Shown here one piece after another: positions 62,947 through 64,000 of a DNA stretch of 64,000 nt. The stretch spans positions 58,009-122,008 of the forward strand of contig PHBY01000011.1 in assembly GCA_002840735.1 (NCBI GenBank), in the 5' to 3' direction. Position numbers and translations under genes: made by a program. This stretch comes from Chloroflexi bacterium HGW-Chloroflexi-2 (GTDB lineage: Bacteria; Chloroflexota; Anaerolineae; Anaerolineales; Anaerolineaceae). A model generated the notes under the pieces. It was not told where the DNA came from. It saw nothing but the letters and a program-made list of their open reading frames with translations, and did not search any database. The stretch's first letter is position 1, and each line of letters opens with the position of its first letter.

Positions 62947-63654
62947 TTAGAATGCGTTGTCTGTTTTCCAGACTTTCCAGACCTTGCCAGCCAGATCTGG
63001 ACCTGGTGTAAGGGTTGGTTTGCCAGGAACCCAGCCGGCGGGCGTGACCTCACCGGTGGCGACAACATGCTGGAAGGCCTTGACCTGGCGGATCAGCTCC
63101 ATAACATTGCGTCCAACCTCAGGAGTCATCACTTCCATGGCACGGATGTTGAAATCCGGGTCGATGAGGAAACGCCCGCGGATGTCCACACCGGCATCTT
63201 CATCATAGACACCATACACGCTGCCAACGCGTCCACCTGCATCGGACAGCAGCGGGAAGGGTACGCCACCCTCGACCATTTTAGAAAGTTCTTCTTCCTG
63301 CCAGATTTTGTGGGAGAAACGGCTATCGGTCGAAATCGCGAGGACTTCAACACCTAATTCTCGTAATTCGGGATATTTGACGGCAACTGCCGACAATTCA
63401 GTCGGTCAGACAAAGGTGAAGTCACCGGGATAAAAACAGATGACAATCCACTTTCCTTTGTAATCTGACAAACGGAAATTTTTAAAACCTCCCTCGAAAA
63501 AAGCACTCAGCTCGAAATCGGGGGCAGGTTTACCAACTTTTGCTAACATTTTTGGAACCTCCTTTATCATTTGCGGTTGATTAGCTACTACTTCCATTTC
63601 AGGCACGATCACACCTTTGGAAGGTTTGACACAACCATCTTTTGCTTCAGTCAT
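62947..63654 (-). CDS. Peroxiredoxin with UGA at the peroxidatic Cys position (probable selenoprotein)
   Basis: One frame runs from ATG 63654 (AGGAGG upstream) to 62947, 235 residues if the in-frame TGA at 63408-63406 is read as selenocysteine (U). Around it the protein reads [22 protein letters not shown], which is the Prx active site FYPxDFTFVCPTE with U in place of the catalytic Cys. A stem CCGAC/GTCGG lies directly after the UGA and may be part of a bacterial SECIS. The resolving-Cys motif near the C-terminus (VCPAxW in AhpC) is here VTPAGW, so it is probably a one-Sec type enzyme that reduces peroxides. A nonsense mutation at exactly this codon is the alternative. Confidence 0.85.
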
Positions 63655-63693
63655 AAAACCTCCTATTTACCCCAACATGAAATTCTGATTAAT

Positions 63694-63699
63694 AGTATA
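63694..63699 (-). promoter_or_regulatory. Probable -10 box of the peroxiredoxin gene
   Basis: TATACT on the minus strand lies about 40 nt before the ATG. No good -35 box is seen at the usual distance. Confidence 0.4.
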
Positions 63700-63747
63700 C
63701 AGTATTTCTAACAAAACATGAAGAATCGTGACGAAATAATTACAACC

Positions 63748-63891
63748 TGTTTGGATTCTCACTATCTTTGGATTTAAGTGCAAAGAGTAGTGGAAAAAAC
63801 ATGATCTTTGCAAATCACCAATCGTATCGCCACGTTATCCTATGAATCAATCCACTGGATAGGTATCCACTGGATAGGTATTCATAGGATA
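63748..63891. repeat. Dispersed repeat shared with 30473-30624
   Basis: Two modules of the 30.5-kb repeat cluster recur here. One is GTTTGGATTCT...GGATTT...GTGG (63750-63793). The other is a 12-13-bp inverted repeat, TATCCTATGAAT (63836-63847) with ATTCATAGGATA (63880-63891). The loop contains a direct duplication of CCACTGGATAGGTAT that is not seen in the other copy. The gap 63655-64000 contains no gene. Confidence 0.7.
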
Positions 63892-63904
63892 AAAAACCTC
63901 AAGA

Positions 63905-63940
63905 GGCTGTCCAAAAAGAAGAAAAAAACAGCCCTTATTG
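63905..63940. other. Possible insertion-sequence end or terminator
   Basis: GGCTGT (63905-63910) and ACAGCC (63928-63933) form a small inverted repeat, preceded by AAGA. GAGGCTGTCCAAAAAG resembles the terminal repeat of some insertion sequences, with any transposase lying past the window edge. It could equally be a weak terminator. Confidence 0.25.
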
Positions 63941-64000
63941 ACCAATTTAATTGGATATTTAGAAAAACAAAAAAAATAGGCGGCTAAATAGCTGCCAATT

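Overview
The window looks like a chromosomal segment of an anaerobic Chloroflexota bacterium, most likely from the Anaerolineae. This is inferred from gene content and style: secreted proteins with long Thr/Pro linkers, a complete Mrp antiporter, TipAS-type MerR and molybdo-flavoprotein genes, moderate GC, and many palindromic intergenic repeats. No 16S rRNA is present to confirm it.

Layout. (1) 1-9317, minus strand: one purine or nucleoside uptake and oxidation operon. It encodes a BMP-family lipoprotein, two permeases, a double ATPase, a 2-hydroxyacid dehydrogenase, the FAD subunit and a 2Fe-2S/molybdopterin fusion subunit of a xanthine-dehydrogenase-type enzyme that runs off the left edge. 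(2) 9676-11447: an AT-rich restriction-modification island. (3) 11730-23000: an MFS exporter, cell-envelope genes (LCP lipoprotein, lytic transglycosylase, LysM protein), a sulfite-oxidase-fold protein, a MerR/TipAS regulator with a diagnostic 19-bp-spacer promoter, purA, and lipoproteins. (4) 24097-33967: an ArsR-type regulator plus MFS pair behind a palindromic operator, small enzymes, membrane proteins, a palindrome and tandem-repeat cluster, and a DUF368 (PopT-like) lipid transporter. (5) 34081-40627: a small secreted protein, then a seven-gene Mrp Na+/H+ antiporter operon with a structured leader. (6) 40663-44215: a PEP-synthase-like protein and dnaN. (7) 44216-50350: an AT-rich accessory stretch of unusual and partly broken genes, ending at a tRNA-Leu. 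(8) 50573-61366: ychF, a beta-lactamase-fold hydrolase, a broken grpB-like gene, a GT39-like protein, an alkyl-DHAP-synthase-like gene and glpD sharing one duplicated promoter-operator, and methyltransferases. (9) 61471-64000: a LapA-like protein, an acyl-ACP thioesterase, a peroxiredoxin whose catalytic Cys codon is UGA (probable selenocysteine), and a repeat shared with region 4.

Most notable: the probable selenocysteine peroxiredoxin at 62947-63654; the identical promoter-operator modules upstream of glpD and the alkyl-DHAP-synthase-like gene, which imply an ether-lipid/glycerol-phosphate regulon; the HaeIII-like endonuclease paired with an adenine methyltransferase; the repeat modules shared by 30.5 kb and 63.8 kb; and the candidate structured leader of the Mrp operon.
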